Origin: Mycobacterium sp. E787
GTDB taxonomy: Bacteria > Actinomycetota > Actinomycetes > Mycobacteriales > Mycobacteriaceae
Direction: 5' to 3'
DNA: 64,000 nucleotides
Assembly: GCF_001668725.1 (NCBI RefSeq)
Contig: NZ_LZKL01000118.1
Location: 1-64,000 of the forward strand
The notes beneath the pieces are model-generated. The model was not told the DNA's origin. It worked only from the letters and a program-made list of their open reading frames with translations, and made no database searches. This document shows, piece after piece, positions 9,195-17,266 of the stretch; within the stretch, counting starts at the first letter, position 1, and each line of letters begins with the position of its first letter. The position numbers were made by a program, and so were the translations under genes.

Positions 9195-10511
9195 ATGACC
9201 TCGATCGTGATCGTCGGCAGCGGCTTCACCGGATTCACCTGCGCCCGCCACCTGTCCCGCATCCTGGGCCGACGGCGGGCGCCCGTCCACATCACGATGA
9301 TTTCCCCGGTCGACTACATGCTGTACACGCCCCTGCTGCCCGACGTCGCGGGCGGGGTCGTCGACGCCCGGTTCGTCGCGGTTCCCCTGGCCAACACGCT
9401 CAAAGGGGTCCGCGCCGTGCGCGGCCGCGTCGACGGCGTGGACTTCGCGCAACGCACGCTGACCTATTGCGACCCCGAGGAACGCAGCCACACCATGTCC
9501 TGGGACCGGCTGGTGCTCACCCCGGGGTCGGTGACGCGGCTGTTCGACGTGCCGGGGCTCGCCGCCCACGCGCGGGGGCTGAAGACCACCGCCGAGGCCC
9601 TCTACCTGCGCGACCACTTCGTCGAGCAGCTCGAGCTGGCCAACATCGAGGACGACCCGGCCGGCCGGCAGGCGCAGGCGCGGCGCACCGTCGTGGTGGT
9701 CGGCGCCTCGTATTCGGGCACCGAACTGGTGGCCCAGCTGCGGGCCCTGGCCGACGCGGCGGCCAAACAGATGGGCTTTTCGGCCGCCGACGCCAGGTTT
9801 TTGTTGCTGGACACGGCCGAGCAGGTCATGCCCGAGGTGGGACCAAAGCTGGGCGAGGCCGCGCTCAAGGTGCTGCGCCGCCGGGGCATCGACGTCCGGC
9901 TGGGCACGACGCTCAAAGAGGCGCACGCGGATCACGTTGTGCTCAGCGATGATTCGCGGGTCGACACCCACACCGTCGCCTGGGTGACGGGGGTGACCGG
10001 CGCGCCGCTGATCCAGCGGCTCGGCCTGCCGACGGAGCGGGGCCGGCTCACGGTCCAACCCGACCTGCAGGTGCCCGACCACCCCGGCGTGTTCGCGGCC
10101 GGTGACGCGGCGGCGGTCCCCGACCTGACGCAACCGGGAAAGATCACGCCCCCGACGGCGCAGCACGCGACGCGTCAGGGCAAGGTGCTCGCCCGCAACG
10201 TGGCCGCCAGCCTCGGGCACGGCACGGTCAAGCAGTACAAGCACCGCAACCTGGGTCTCGTGGTGGACCTGGGGCCCCGCTACGCCGTCGCCAACCCGCT
10301 GGGCGTGCACCTGTCGGGGTTGCCGGCGAAGGCCGTCACGCGGGCCTACCACCTCTACGCGGTTCCGCGCGCGGTCAACCGGTGGGCGGTGGCGCTGGCC
10401 TGGCTGACCGACGCCCTGTTCGCCCGGTCGGTGGTGTCGATCGGCCTGTCCTCCGAGGAGGACGCGCAATTCGCCGCCAGCGAGGGCATCCCGATGCCGA
10501 AGACCGGTTAG
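9195..10511 (+). CDS. NDH-2-like FAD-dependent NAD(P)H dehydrogenase
   Basis: A 438-residue single-polypeptide oxidoreductase of the type II NADH dehydrogenase family, similar in layout to DosR-regulated Rv1812c. It has the FAD dinucleotide motif in IVIVGSGFTGFTCARHL, a second NAD(P)H-binding motif in VVVVGASYSGTELVA, and the FAD-closing GDAAAVPDL near residue 310. The C-terminal 60 residues contain the amphipathic/aromatic stretch that anchors this family to the inner face of the membrane. It would pass electrons from NAD(P)H to quinone without proton pumping, though some members reduce other acceptors. A TTG three bases upstream is in frame, but the ATG fits the TAGACT-N7 promoter. The stop overlaps that of the convergent merR gene. 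Confidence 0.88.
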   Translation: MTSIVIVGSGFTGFTCARHLSRILGRRRAPVHITMISPVDYMLYTPLLPDVAGGVVDARFVAVPLANTLKGVRAVRGRVDGVDFAQRTLTYCDPEERSHTMSWDRLVLTPGSVTRLFDVPGLAAHARGLKTTAEALYLRDHFVEQLELANIEDDPAGRQAQARRTVVVVGASYSGTELVAQLRALADAAAKQMGFSAADARFLLLDTAEQVMPEVGPKLGEAALKVLRRRGIDVRLGTTLKEAHADHVVLSDDSRVDTHTVAWVTGVTGAPLIQRLGLPTERGRLTVQPDLQVPDHPGVFAAGDAAAVPDLTQPGKITPPTAQHATRQGKVLARNVAASLGHGTVKQYKHRNLGLVVDLGPRYAVANPLGVHLSGLPAKAVTRAYHLYAVPRAVNRWAVALAWLTDALFARSVVSIGLSSEEDAQFAASEGIPMPKTG

Positions 10512-10873
10512 GCGCCGGTCCGCTTCTTGGCTCCCGCGGTTTTTGCCGCGCTGCGCAGACTGTGGTTGGTGGAGCGCAGGTCGGAGTTGGCCGCCGACAG
10601 CGCGGCGTTGTCGTCCTCGAGGCTCAGGATGCGCGCGACGCCGGCCAGGTTGACCCCGGCGTCAACCAGCGCGCTGATGCGCTGGAGCCGGGCCAGGTCG
10701 TCGGCGCTGTAGCGCCGCGTTCCGCCGTCGCTGCGGGCCGGCGTCAACAGCCCGTAGCGCTCGTAGAGGCGCAGCGACTGCACCGGGATGCCGGAAAGCT
10801 CGGCGGCAACGGAGATTCCGTACACCCCGCGGTCGGGCGCCGGCGCCCCGGTGTCACCGGCGTTGTCGGTCAT
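10508..10873 (-). CDS. MerR-family (HspR-like) transcriptional regulator
   Basis: A 121-residue regulator with an N-terminal winged helix-turn-helix (YGISVAAELSGIPVQSLRLY, then GLLTPARSDGGTRRYS), a GVNLAGVARIL segment as in the heat-shock repressor HspR, and a coiled-coil tail (about 85-110) ending in basic residues. There are no effector cysteines, so this is not a metal-sensing MerR. It is divergent from hsp18 across a 143-bp gap containing an 18-bp palindrome, so repression of hsp18 and of itself is the most likely role. Target and inducer are inferred, not shown. Confidence 0.87.
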   Translation of the reverse strand: MTDNAGDTGAPAPDRGVYGISVAAELSGIPVQSLRLYERYGLLTPARSDGGTRRYSADDLARLQRISALVDAGVNLAGVARILSLEDDNAALSAANSDLRSTNHSLRSAAKTAGAKKRTGA

Positions 10874-10919
10874 CGGGCGTCCCCCAAACGAACTTGCACA
10901 GAAAATCTCTTTATCACAC

Positions 10920-10970
10920 TTGCGGCGAGCTGTCGATGATGTTATATGAAATCTATGTCATTGGACATAG
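10920..10970 (+). promoter_or_regulatory. hsp18 promoter region with 18-bp palindrome
   Basis: CTATGTC (10953-10959) and GACATAG (10964-10970) form a perfect inverted repeat with a four-base centre. Upstream, TTGCGG (10920-10925) and TATATG (10943-10948) are spaced 17 bp and could be minus 35 and minus 10. The palindrome would then cover the transcription start, a good site for repression. It does not match the HspR motif CTTGAGT-N7-ACTCAAG, so the neighbouring MerR protein would have its own specificity. Confidence 0.5.
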
Positions 10971-11016
10971 GTAATAGCCACTTCACAACAGCAGATTGGA
11001 GTGAGAGGTGACCGCC

Positions 11017-11475
11017 ATGCTGATGCGTACCGACCCCTTCCGTGACCTGGACCGCTTCGCCCAGCAGGTGCTGGGCACGGCCGCCCGGCCCGCCGTGATG
11101 CCGATGGACGCCTGGCGCGAGGGCGAACAATTCGTCGTCGAGTTCGACCTGCCGGGCATCGACGCCGACTCGCTGGACATCGACATCGAGCGCAACGTGG
11201 TAACTGTGCGCGCCGAGCGGCCGGCCGTCGACCCCGACCGCGAGATGCTGGCCACCGAGCGGCCGCGCGGCGTGTTCAGCCGCCAGCTCGTGCTCGGCGA
11301 AAATCTCGACACCGACAAGATCGAGGCCTCCTACGCCGAAGGCGTGCTGAGACTGCGCATCCCGGTCGCCGAGCGCGCCAAGCCGCGCAAGATCACGGTC
11401 GGCCGCGGCAACGGATCTGCAGGCCACACTGCAATCAACGAAAACGCCGCGAAGAGGGAGGTGATAGACGCCTGA
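11017..11475 (+). CDS. hsp18: 18 kDa small heat-shock protein (Hsp20/alpha-crystallin)
   Basis: A 152-residue small heat-shock chaperone, recognisable as the 18 kDa antigen of M. leprae and M. avium. The start MLMRTDPFR matches that protein, which favours the ATG at 11017 over the in-frame GTG at 11008; GAGAGG lies at proper distance before the ATG. The alpha-crystallin core spans about 35-125, beginning MDAWREGEQFVVEFDLPGI and ending with the conserved GVLRLRIPVAE. It holds unfolding proteins as a cytosolic oligomer without ATP. This is not the DosR-regulated hspX: no DosR box was seen upstream. A MerR gene and a palindromic operator lie divergently upstream. Confidence 0.95.
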   Translation: MLMRTDPFRDLDRFAQQVLGTAARPAVMPMDAWREGEQFVVEFDLPGIDADSLDIDIERNVVTVRAERPAVDPDREMLATERPRGVFSRQLVLGENLDTDKIEASYAEGVLRLRIPVAERAKPRKITVGRGNGSAGHTAINENAAKREVIDA

Positions 11476-11489
11476 TCGATCCGCGGGCG

Positions 11490-11512
11490 GGGCGGCGTTT
11501 CCGGCGCCGCCC
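11490..11512 (+). terminator. GC hairpin downstream of hsp18
   Basis: GGGCGGCG (11490-11497) and CGCCGCCC (11505-11512) form an 8-bp perfect stem with a seven-base loop, 15 bases after the hsp18 stop. There is no U tract, which is common for intrinsic terminators in mycobacteria. Confidence 0.5.
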
Positions 11513-11555
11513 TCCCCCGCGCCGGAATCATCGACGCGAGGAGGCGAGGTCCGCC

Positions 11556-12248
11556 ATGAAATGGGAGCTGAACGGCCAAACGCCCGCTGTCGAAGGGGCG
11601 TTGGCGGGTGGCGTGCCGCAGCGCGCGGGGTGGTTCCGGTTCTATTTCGCGGACCAGCGGTGGGAATGGTCCGAGGAGGTGCAACGGATCCACGGCTACC
11701 AACCGGGCAGCGTCACCCCGACGACCGAGTTGGTGCTCGCGCACAAACACCCCGACGACCGCGGGCAGGTCGCGGCGACGATCGATCAGATCCTCAACAA
11801 CCACCAGGCGTTCAGCACCCGCCACCGGATCATCGACACCGGTGGCAACGTGCGCCACATCGTGGTCGTCGGTGACCAGCTCCTCGACGAGGAGGGCGAG
11901 GTGGTCGGAACGCACGGGTTCTACATCGACGTCTCCCCGCTGGCCGAGGGCACGCAGGAGGAGCTCGTCACCGCGCGCCTCGCGGAGATCAACGGGCACC
12001 GCGCCGGCATCGAGCAGGCCAAGGGCATGCTGATGCTGGTCTACAACATCGACGACGGCGCCGCGTTCAACCTGCTGAAATGGTTGTCGCAGGAGGCGAA
12101 CGTCAAGCTACGGCTGCTGGCCGAGCAGATCGTCGAGGACTTCCGGGACGCCCGCCCGACCCCCTACTCACAATCGGAGTTCGACCACCTGCTGCTGACC
12201 GCACACCGACGCATCCGCCGCTCCGCCAATCAACCGGTCAACGGCTAG
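11556..12248 (+). CDS. PAS-ANTAR regulatory protein
   Basis: A 230-residue cytoplasmic regulator. Residues about 25-130 form a PAS fold (WFRFYFADQRWEWSEEVQRI, later GYQPGSV and HPDDR), like PAS_3 domains that bind small ligands or cofactors. Residues about 145-200 form an ANTAR domain with GHRAGIEQAKGMLMLVYNI. It should act by binding nascent RNA to relieve termination. It is the second ANTAR protein in the first 12 kb. A GAGGAGGCGAGG ribosome site precedes the ATG. The stop overlaps the convergent WS/DGAT stop by 11 bp, so the two transcripts must interfere or share a termination region. Confidence 0.87.
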   Translation: MKWELNGQTPAVEGALAGGVPQRAGWFRFYFADQRWEWSEEVQRIHGYQPGSVTPTTELVLAHKHPDDRGQVAATIDQILNNHQAFSTRHRIIDTGGNVRHIVVVGDQLLDEEGEVVGTHGFYIDVSPLAEGTQEELVTARLAEINGHRAGIEQAKGMLMLVYNIDDGAAFNLLKWLSQEANVKLRLLAEQIVEDFRDARPTPYSQSEFDHLLLTAHRRIRRSANQPVNG

Positions 12249-13623
12249 CGGATTTGCGTGCGGCCTTCACCAACTGGGCGACGCCGCGCTCGATGCCCGC
12301 GGCGAGCGCCTCGATGTCCGGTGCGGTGTCGTAGTCGGCGGTGATGCCGAAGACGAACGTGTCGGCGTAGCTGAGCATCGCGACGCCCGTGCGCACCTGC
12401 AACGCGATCGGCGGGACCGGCAGGATTTCCAGCACCCGCCGGCCCATCAGCGTCTGCTTCTTGCGCGGTCCGGGAACGTTGGTCGCCAGCGCGACCACCG
12501 CCCGCTGGGGCAGCCGCGCGAGCAGGCGAATTCCCCACGCGGTCAAGGCGAACGGGATGTTACGGGCCGCCGAGACCAGCGCGCTGCCCCCCTCGCGCTG
12601 CCCGCTGGCCTTGGCCCGGGTGAGCCGGCTGTGCACCAGCCGCAACTGCTCGACGGGATCGGCCTCGTCGACCGGCAGCAACGGCAGCATCGCCGAGACC
12701 TGGTTGTCGGTCATGCCGAAGTGGTTGGTCGGGCGGACCGAGACCGGGACGAGGGTGCGCAGCGAGTTGTGCGTCGGCCGTTCCCCGCGCTCGAGCAGCA
12801 TCCTGCGGTAGCTGTCCGTGATGGCCGCCAGCGCCACGTCGTTGAGGGTCACGTCGAATGCCCGGGCGACCCGCTTCAGGTCGGCCAGCCGCACTCGCGC
12901 CGCGCTGAACCGTCGCATCGTCGTGACGGGACCGTTCAGTGAGGATTCCGGCGCCGCGCGGAACACGCTCGCCGTGAGTTCGGCCGCGCCGAACGCGACG
13001 TGTTCGGCGGTCGCCGCCGCCGTGAGCGCGCCGCGCCCGATCTGGCCGATCCAGCTGAACGGGTTGAGGCCGAGCCTGGGCAGGCCCGGGCCGGAGCCGT
13101 CCGGCCGCTTGGCGGCGCGGATGTCGGTGGCGAAGGTGTTGGCGCCGCGGTCTTCCGCGTCGTCACTGAACCTCGCCAGCAGCTGGGCGGTCGCGATGCC
13201 GTCGGCGACACAGTGGTGAATCTTGGTCAAGACGGCCCACCTGTCGCCGCTGAGGCCCTCGATGACGTAGCACTCCCACAGCGGGCGCTCGCGGTCGAGC
13301 CGTCGCTCCATGACGGTCGCGATCGTCTCGAACAGCTCGGCGTCGCCACCGGGATGCGGCAGCGCCAGGCGGTGCAGGTGGCGGGCGATGTCGAAATGCG
13401 GGTCGTCCACCCATTCGGGGGCGCCGAGATCCAGCGGCCGGGTCCGCAACACCTGCCGGCACCGCGGAATGGTCGGCGCGCGATCGGCGAAGGCGGCGAC
13501 GAACTCGTCGTAGGCCGGAGCGGGCCCCTCCATGATCGACACGCCGCCGACCGCCAGGCTCACGTGCGGATCGGAGTCTTCGACTTCGAGGAACGTCGCG
13601 TCGAGCGCGGTCAATTGCTCCAT
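12238..13623 (-). CDS. Wax ester synthase/diacylglycerol acyltransferase (WS/DGAT)
   Basis: A 461-residue acyltransferase that forms triacylglycerol or wax esters from acyl-CoA and diacylglycerol or fatty alcohol. The catalytic HHxxxDG motif is present as HHCVADG near residue 138, after the conserved PLWECYVIEGL; the second family block NVPGP is at about 380. Length matches the family (450-480). M. tuberculosis Tgs1 is DosR-induced and builds lipid stores in hypoxia, so location beside PEP synthase and the dormancy genes suggests a similar role. Which of the many mycobacterial paralogues this equals cannot be told by eye. It is divergent from ppsA. Confidence 0.93.
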   Translation of the reverse strand: MEQLTALDATFLEVEDSDPHVSLAVGGVSIMEGPAPAYDEFVAAFADRAPTIPRCRQVLRTRPLDLGAPEWVDDPHFDIARHLHRLALPHPGGDAELFETIATVMERRLDRERPLWECYVIEGLSGDRWAVLTKIHHCVADGIATAQLLARFSDDAEDRGANTFATDIRAAKRPDGSGPGLPRLGLNPFSWIGQIGRGALTAAATAEHVAFGAAELTASVFRAAPESSLNGPVTTMRRFSAARVRLADLKRVARAFDVTLNDVALAAITDSYRRMLLERGERPTHNSLRTLVPVSVRPTNHFGMTDNQVSAMLPLLPVDEADPVEQLRLVHSRLTRAKASGQREGGSALVSAARNIPFALTAWGIRLLARLPQRAVVALATNVPGPRKKQTLMGRRVLEILPVPPIALQVRTGVAMLSYADTFVFGITADYDTAPDIEALAAGIERGVAQLVKAARKSASR

Positions 13624-13678
13624 CTCGCTACTTTCCGCCCCCGCGCGGCCCCGTGGTCAGAGCCAGAAGTCCTCACCT

Positions 13679-13726
13679 TTCGGGGCCTAATGACGGCAGC
13701 GCGGCGGCGCCGGCGGGTCATATCGT
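13679..13726 (+). promoter_or_regulatory. ppsA promoter: weak DosR half-site and TATCGT minus 10
   Basis: TTCGGGGCCTAA (13679-13690) fits the left half of the DosR palindrome, but the right half is poor. TATCGT (13721-13726) lies exactly seven bases before the ppsA ATG, giving a leaderless-type promoter as seen at several other genes here. DosR control is plausible but weakly supported. Confidence 0.4.
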
Positions 13727-13733
13727 GAGGCCC

Positions 13734-16130
13734 ATGAGCGGGTTCAACTACATTCGGTTCTTCGAAGAAATAGGCATCGACGACGTGCCGGTGGTCGGCG
13801 GCAAGAACGCCTCGCTCGGCGAGATGTACCAGAAACTGTCCGGGCAGGGCATCCGCGTCCCGCACGGCTTCGCCACCACGGCGCAGGCGTACCGGCACAT
13901 GCTGGACCGGGCCGGCGCCTGGGACGCCCTGCACGCCGAGCTCGACGGCCTCGACCCCGACGACGTCGCCGGGCTGGCGCGCCGGGGCAAGCGGGCCCGC
14001 GAAATCGTCTACGGCGCAGGGCTTCCCGACGACCTGGCCGCCGAGATCGTGGCCGCCTACCGGATGCTGCAAGCCGAGTACGGCGAGGAGGTCAGCCTCG
14101 CGGTGCGCAGCTCGGCGACCGCCGAGGACCTGCCGACGGCCAGTTTCGCCGGCCAGCAGGAGACCTTCCTCAACGTCCGGGGGCCCGAGAGCCTGCTGGA
14201 CGCGTGCCGCCGGTGTTTTGCCAGCCTGTTCACCGACCGGGCCATCCACTACCGCATCGACCAGGGCTTCGACCATTTCAAGGTGTCGCTGTCGATCGGG
14301 ATCATGAAGATGGTGCGCTCCGACCTCGCGTCGTCGGGCGTGATGTTCACCCTCGACACCGAATCGGGCTTCAACGACGTCGTTTTCATCACCGGCGCCT
14401 ACGGCCTCGGCGAGAACGTGGTGCAGGGCGCCGTCGACCCCGACGAGTTCTACGTCCACAAGCCGACCTACCTGGCCGGCCACCGCGCCGTGCTGCGCCG
14501 CCTGGTCGGCGACAAGGCGGTGAAGATGGTGTTCGTCGAGGGCGGCACGAAGCACACGACACGCAACATCCCCACGCCCAAGGCCGACCGGGCCCGGTTC
14601 TGCGTCACCGACGCGGACGTCCTGGAGCTGGCCGGGTATGCGTGCACCATCGAGAAGCACTACGGCCGGCCGATGGACATCGAGTGGGCCAAAGACGGAC
14701 TGGACGGGCGGCTCTACATCGTCCAGGCCCGCCCCGAGACGGCGGCATCACAGCGCAGCCTGACCACGGTGGAGTCCTATGTGCTGGAAGGCAAGGGAGA
14801 GGTGCTCACCGAGGGGCGCTCGGTCGGCGAGAAGGTCGCGTCGGGCGTGGCCAAACGAATAGACCACCTCGAGCACCTGTCGAACTTCCAGCCCGGGCAG
14901 GTGCTGGTCGCCGACACCACCACGCCCGACTGGGAACCCGTCATGAAGATCGCCGCCGCGATCGTGACCAACCGCGGCGGTCGCACCTGCCACGCCGCGA
15001 TCATCGCGCGCGAACTGGGCATCCCGGCCGTGGTCGGCGCCGGCGACGCCACTACGAGCGTCCCCGACGGCGACGTCGTCACCGTCTCGTGCGTCGAGGG
15101 CGACACCGGGCGGGTCTACCGCGGCGAGGTGGGCTTCCACGTCGACCGCACCGAGGTGGCCGGGCTGCCGCGGCCCCGGACCCAGATCATGGTCAACCTC
15201 GGCAACCCGGATCTGGCGTTCAAGACGTCGTTCTTGCCGAATGACGGTGTGGGACTTGCCCGGATGGAGTTCATCGTCAGCGAATACATCAAGGTGCACC
15301 CGATGGCGCTGCTGCACCCCGAGAAGGTCGGCGACGCCGAGGCGCTGCGCACCATCGAACGGCTCACCCGCGGCTACCCCGACGGGGCCGCGTTCTTCGT
15401 GGAGCGCCTCTCCGAGGGCATCGGCACCATCGCGGCGGCCTTTTGGCCCAAGCCCGTGGTGGTCCGGATGTCCGACTTCAAGACCAACGAATACGCGAGC
15501 CTGTTGGGGGGCAACGCCTTCGAGCCCACCGAAAGCAACCCGATGATCGGCTTCCGCGGCGCCTCGCGCTACGCGCACCCGGCCTACGCCGAGGGCTTCG
15601 CGCTGGAGTGCCGGGCGATGAAGCGGGTCCGCGAGGAGATGGGCCTGACCAACGTCGTCATCATGCTTCCGTTCGTGCGCCGGGTGGCCGAGGCGGACCT
15701 GGTGCTTTCGACGATGGCCGACCTGGGCCTGCGGCGCGGCCAGAACGGGCTCGAGGTCTACGCGATGTGCGAGATCCCCAACAACGTGATCCTGCTGGAT
15801 CAGTTCGCCAAGCGCTTCGACGGCTTCTCCATCGGCTCCAACGACCTGACGCAGCTGACCCTCGGCGTCGACCGCGACAGCGAGATCGTCGCCTTCGACT
15901 ACGACGAACGCGACGACGGCGTCAAGGAGATGATCCGGTTGGCCGTGGAAGGCTGCCGCCGCAACGGGATTCACTCGGGGCTGTGCGGGCAGGCGCCGTC
16001 GGATTACCCGGACATGGCCGAGTTCCTCGTCCGCGCCGGCATCGACTCGATCAGCCTGAACCCCGACGTGGTGGTGAAGACCACCCGCCAGATCCTCGAG
16101 CTGGAGCGCCAGGCGGTGCCGCTGCAGTGA
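13734..16130 (+). CDS. ppsA: Phosphoenolpyruvate synthase
   Basis: A 798-residue pyruvate, water dikinase that makes PEP, AMP and phosphate from pyruvate and ATP in the cytosol. Residues 1-340 are the ATP-binding PPDK_N domain (VGGKNASLGEM at the start, SVAVRSS-like LAVRSSATAEDLP). The swivelling phosphohistidine domain has His420 in GGRTCHAAIIARELG. The C-terminal PEP/pyruvate barrel (about 480-795) holds NEYASLLGG, ESNPMIGFRG and the catalytic Cys751 in GLCGQAPSDYPD. Length and motifs fit PpsA rather than PPDK. It allows gluconeogenesis from pyruvate and would complement the PDH-like module downstream. The ATG at 13734 fits the leaderless promoter; longer in-frame extensions lack support. 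Confidence 0.95.
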   Translation: MSGFNYIRFFEEIGIDDVPVVGGKNASLGEMYQKLSGQGIRVPHGFATTAQAYRHMLDRAGAWDALHAELDGLDPDDVAGLARRGKRAREIVYGAGLPDDLAAEIVAAYRMLQAEYGEEVSLAVRSSATAEDLPTASFAGQQETFLNVRGPESLLDACRRCFASLFTDRAIHYRIDQGFDHFKVSLSIGIMKMVRSDLASSGVMFTLDTESGFNDVVFITGAYGLGENVVQGAVDPDEFYVHKPTYLAGHRAVLRRLVGDKAVKMVFVEGGTKHTTRNIPTPKADRARFCVTDADVLELAGYACTIEKHYGRPMDIEWAKDGLDGRLYIVQARPETAASQRSLTTVESYVLEGKGEVLTEGRSVGEKVASGVAKRIDHLEHLSNFQPGQVLVADTTTPDWEPVMKIAAAIVTNRGGRTCHAAIIARELGIPAVVGAGDATTSVPDGDVVTVSCVEGDTGRVYRGEVGFHVDRTEVAGLPRPRTQIMVNLGNPDLAFKTSFLPNDGVGLARMEFIVSEYIKVHPMALLHPEKVGDAEALRTIERLTRGYPDGAAFFVERLSEGIGTIAAAFWPKPVVVRMSDFKTNEYASLLGGNAFEPTESNPMIGFRGASRYAHPAYAEGFALECRAMKRVREEMGLTNVVIMLPFVRRVAEADLVLSTMADLGLRRGQNGLEVYAMCEIPNNVILLDQFAKRFDGFSIGSNDLTQLTLGVDRDSEIVAFDYDERDDGVKEMIRLAVEGCRRNGIHSGLCGQAPSDYPDMAEFLVRAGIDSISLNPDVVVKTTRQILELERQAVPLQ

Positions 16131-16150
16131 AATGCTCTCCGGGCGTCATC

Positions 16151-16380
16151 CTGGCGTTGCGCGTGACTGCTGGGCGTTGCGTGTGAATGCTCGGCGTTGC
16201 GTGTGAATGCTGGGCGTTGCGTGTGACTGCTGGGCGTTGCGTGTGACTGCTGGGCGTTGCGTGTGACTGCTGGGCGTTGCGTGTGCGCTCACGGCGGCGA
16301 CACGCCGATGGGAACCACCCTGTGCGCACACGCAAAGCCCTGTGCGCACACGCAAAGCCCTGAACGCACACGCAAAGCCG
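16151..16380. repeat. Two opposed tandem arrays of a 20-bp unit
   Basis: The left array (16151-16285) has seven GGCGTTGC cores at exact 20-bp spacing, with TTGCGTGTGACTGCTGGGCG as the consensus unit and A/C and G/C variants. After a 35-bp spacer, the right array (16321-16380) has three 20-bp units containing ACACGCAA, the reverse complement of TTGCGTGT. The arrays face each other between the convergent ppsA and the beta-ketoacyl-synthase-like gene and can fold into stems, so they may end transcription in both directions. The copy number is likely variable between strains (VNTR). Not CRISPR: there are no unique spacers. Confidence 0.85.
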
Positions 16381-16387
16381 CAAGACC

Positions 16388-17266
16388 TCAGACCCGCTCC
16401 GGCTGGCGATACAGCGCCGCACCGGCGGTGACGCCCGCGCCCGCGGCGACCAGCAGCACCCGCGCGCCCGCAGGCAGCCGTTCGGCCTCCGGCTCGAACG
16501 CCGCCGCCAGCGCGGCCGTGTGCACGCGCGAATCCTCTGCGACGCGGACCTTTTCGACCGGCACCCCGAGCGCCTCGCTCAGCGCGGCGCGATACCCGGG
16601 CCGGGCCGGTGCGGCGACGATCACGTCGATGTCCGCCAGGCTCGCCGACTGGGCATCCAGGCAGGCGCGTGCCGCCGCCGCGGCCGCCGCGGCGAATCGC
16701 TCATCGACGTCCTGCGACTGGTTGAACCGCAAGACGTTCCGCGCATCGGCGAACCCCACTGTGGCGGAGAAGGTCTCGGGTTCGTCGGTGTTGACCCACG
16801 ACACCCGGCTCAGGCCGTGGTCGTCGTCGGTCCACCGGCACAGCACCGCGGCGCCGGCCGCCGAGAACGGGAAGTGCTCGCTCATCCCGTGACCCGGGTC
16901 GGCGTCGCTGGCCACGATCAGCGCACGGTGGACGCTGTGTGTCCGCAGGAACCCGTCGACGATGTGCAGAGCGGTCAACACCCCGCAGGAGCCGTTGGCG
17001 ACGTCGAAGGAGAAGGTGCCGTGCGCGCCCGCGTGCGGATCCTCGGGATTGGCCCCGATGTCGTCCTGGATCAGCGCGGCCAGCGCCGGCTCCCCCAGGT
17101 TGCGGTCGCGGTAGATCCCGGCGTTGACAACCAGATCCAGTTCGTCCGGGTCACATCCGGCCCGCTGCAGGCAGTCCTTCGCGGCGGTTACCGCCAACCG
17201 CAGCGCGCTGTGCCGGCCGCGCAGCCGCGGGTGCGCGAGGTCGACTCGATCAATGACTGTGCCCAT
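16388..17266 (-). CDS. Degenerate beta-ketoacyl-ACP synthase III-like protein
   Basis: A 292-residue thiolase-fold protein related to FabH. The nucleophilic Cys is kept (VANGSCGVLTAL, about residue 105), but the segment that should hold the catalytic His reads VIVAAPARPGYRAAL and the one that should hold Asn reads DSRVHTAALAAAF, so both appear lost. It is also shorter than typical FabH (about 320-340). It overlaps the preceding fabH-like gene by 17 bp in the same direction. A regulatory or structural partner in a heterodimer, in the manner of chain-length factors, is a reasonable inference. Independent activity is doubtful. Confidence 0.72.
   Translation of the reverse strand: MGTVIDRVDLAHPRLRGRHSALRLAVTAAKDCLQRAGCDPDELDLVVNAGIYRDRNLGEPALAALIQDDIGANPEDPHAGAHGTFSFDVANGSCGVLTALHIVDGFLRTHSVHRALIVASDADPGHGMSEHFPFSAAGAAVLCRWTDDDHGLSRVSWVNTDEPETFSATVGFADARNVLRFNQSQDVDERFAAAAAAAARACLDAQSASLADIDVIVAAPARPGYRAALSEALGVPVEKVRVAEDSRVHTAALAAAFEPEAERLPAGARVLLVAAGAGVTAGAALYRQPERV

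Noticed and set aside
8988..10469. 493-codon minus-strand frame
   Set aside because: It is antisense to the NDH-2-like gene, whose two dinucleotide motifs are intact.
16151..16380. CRISPR array
   Set aside because: Units are 20 bp and directly abutting, with no unique spacers, and no cas gene is present.
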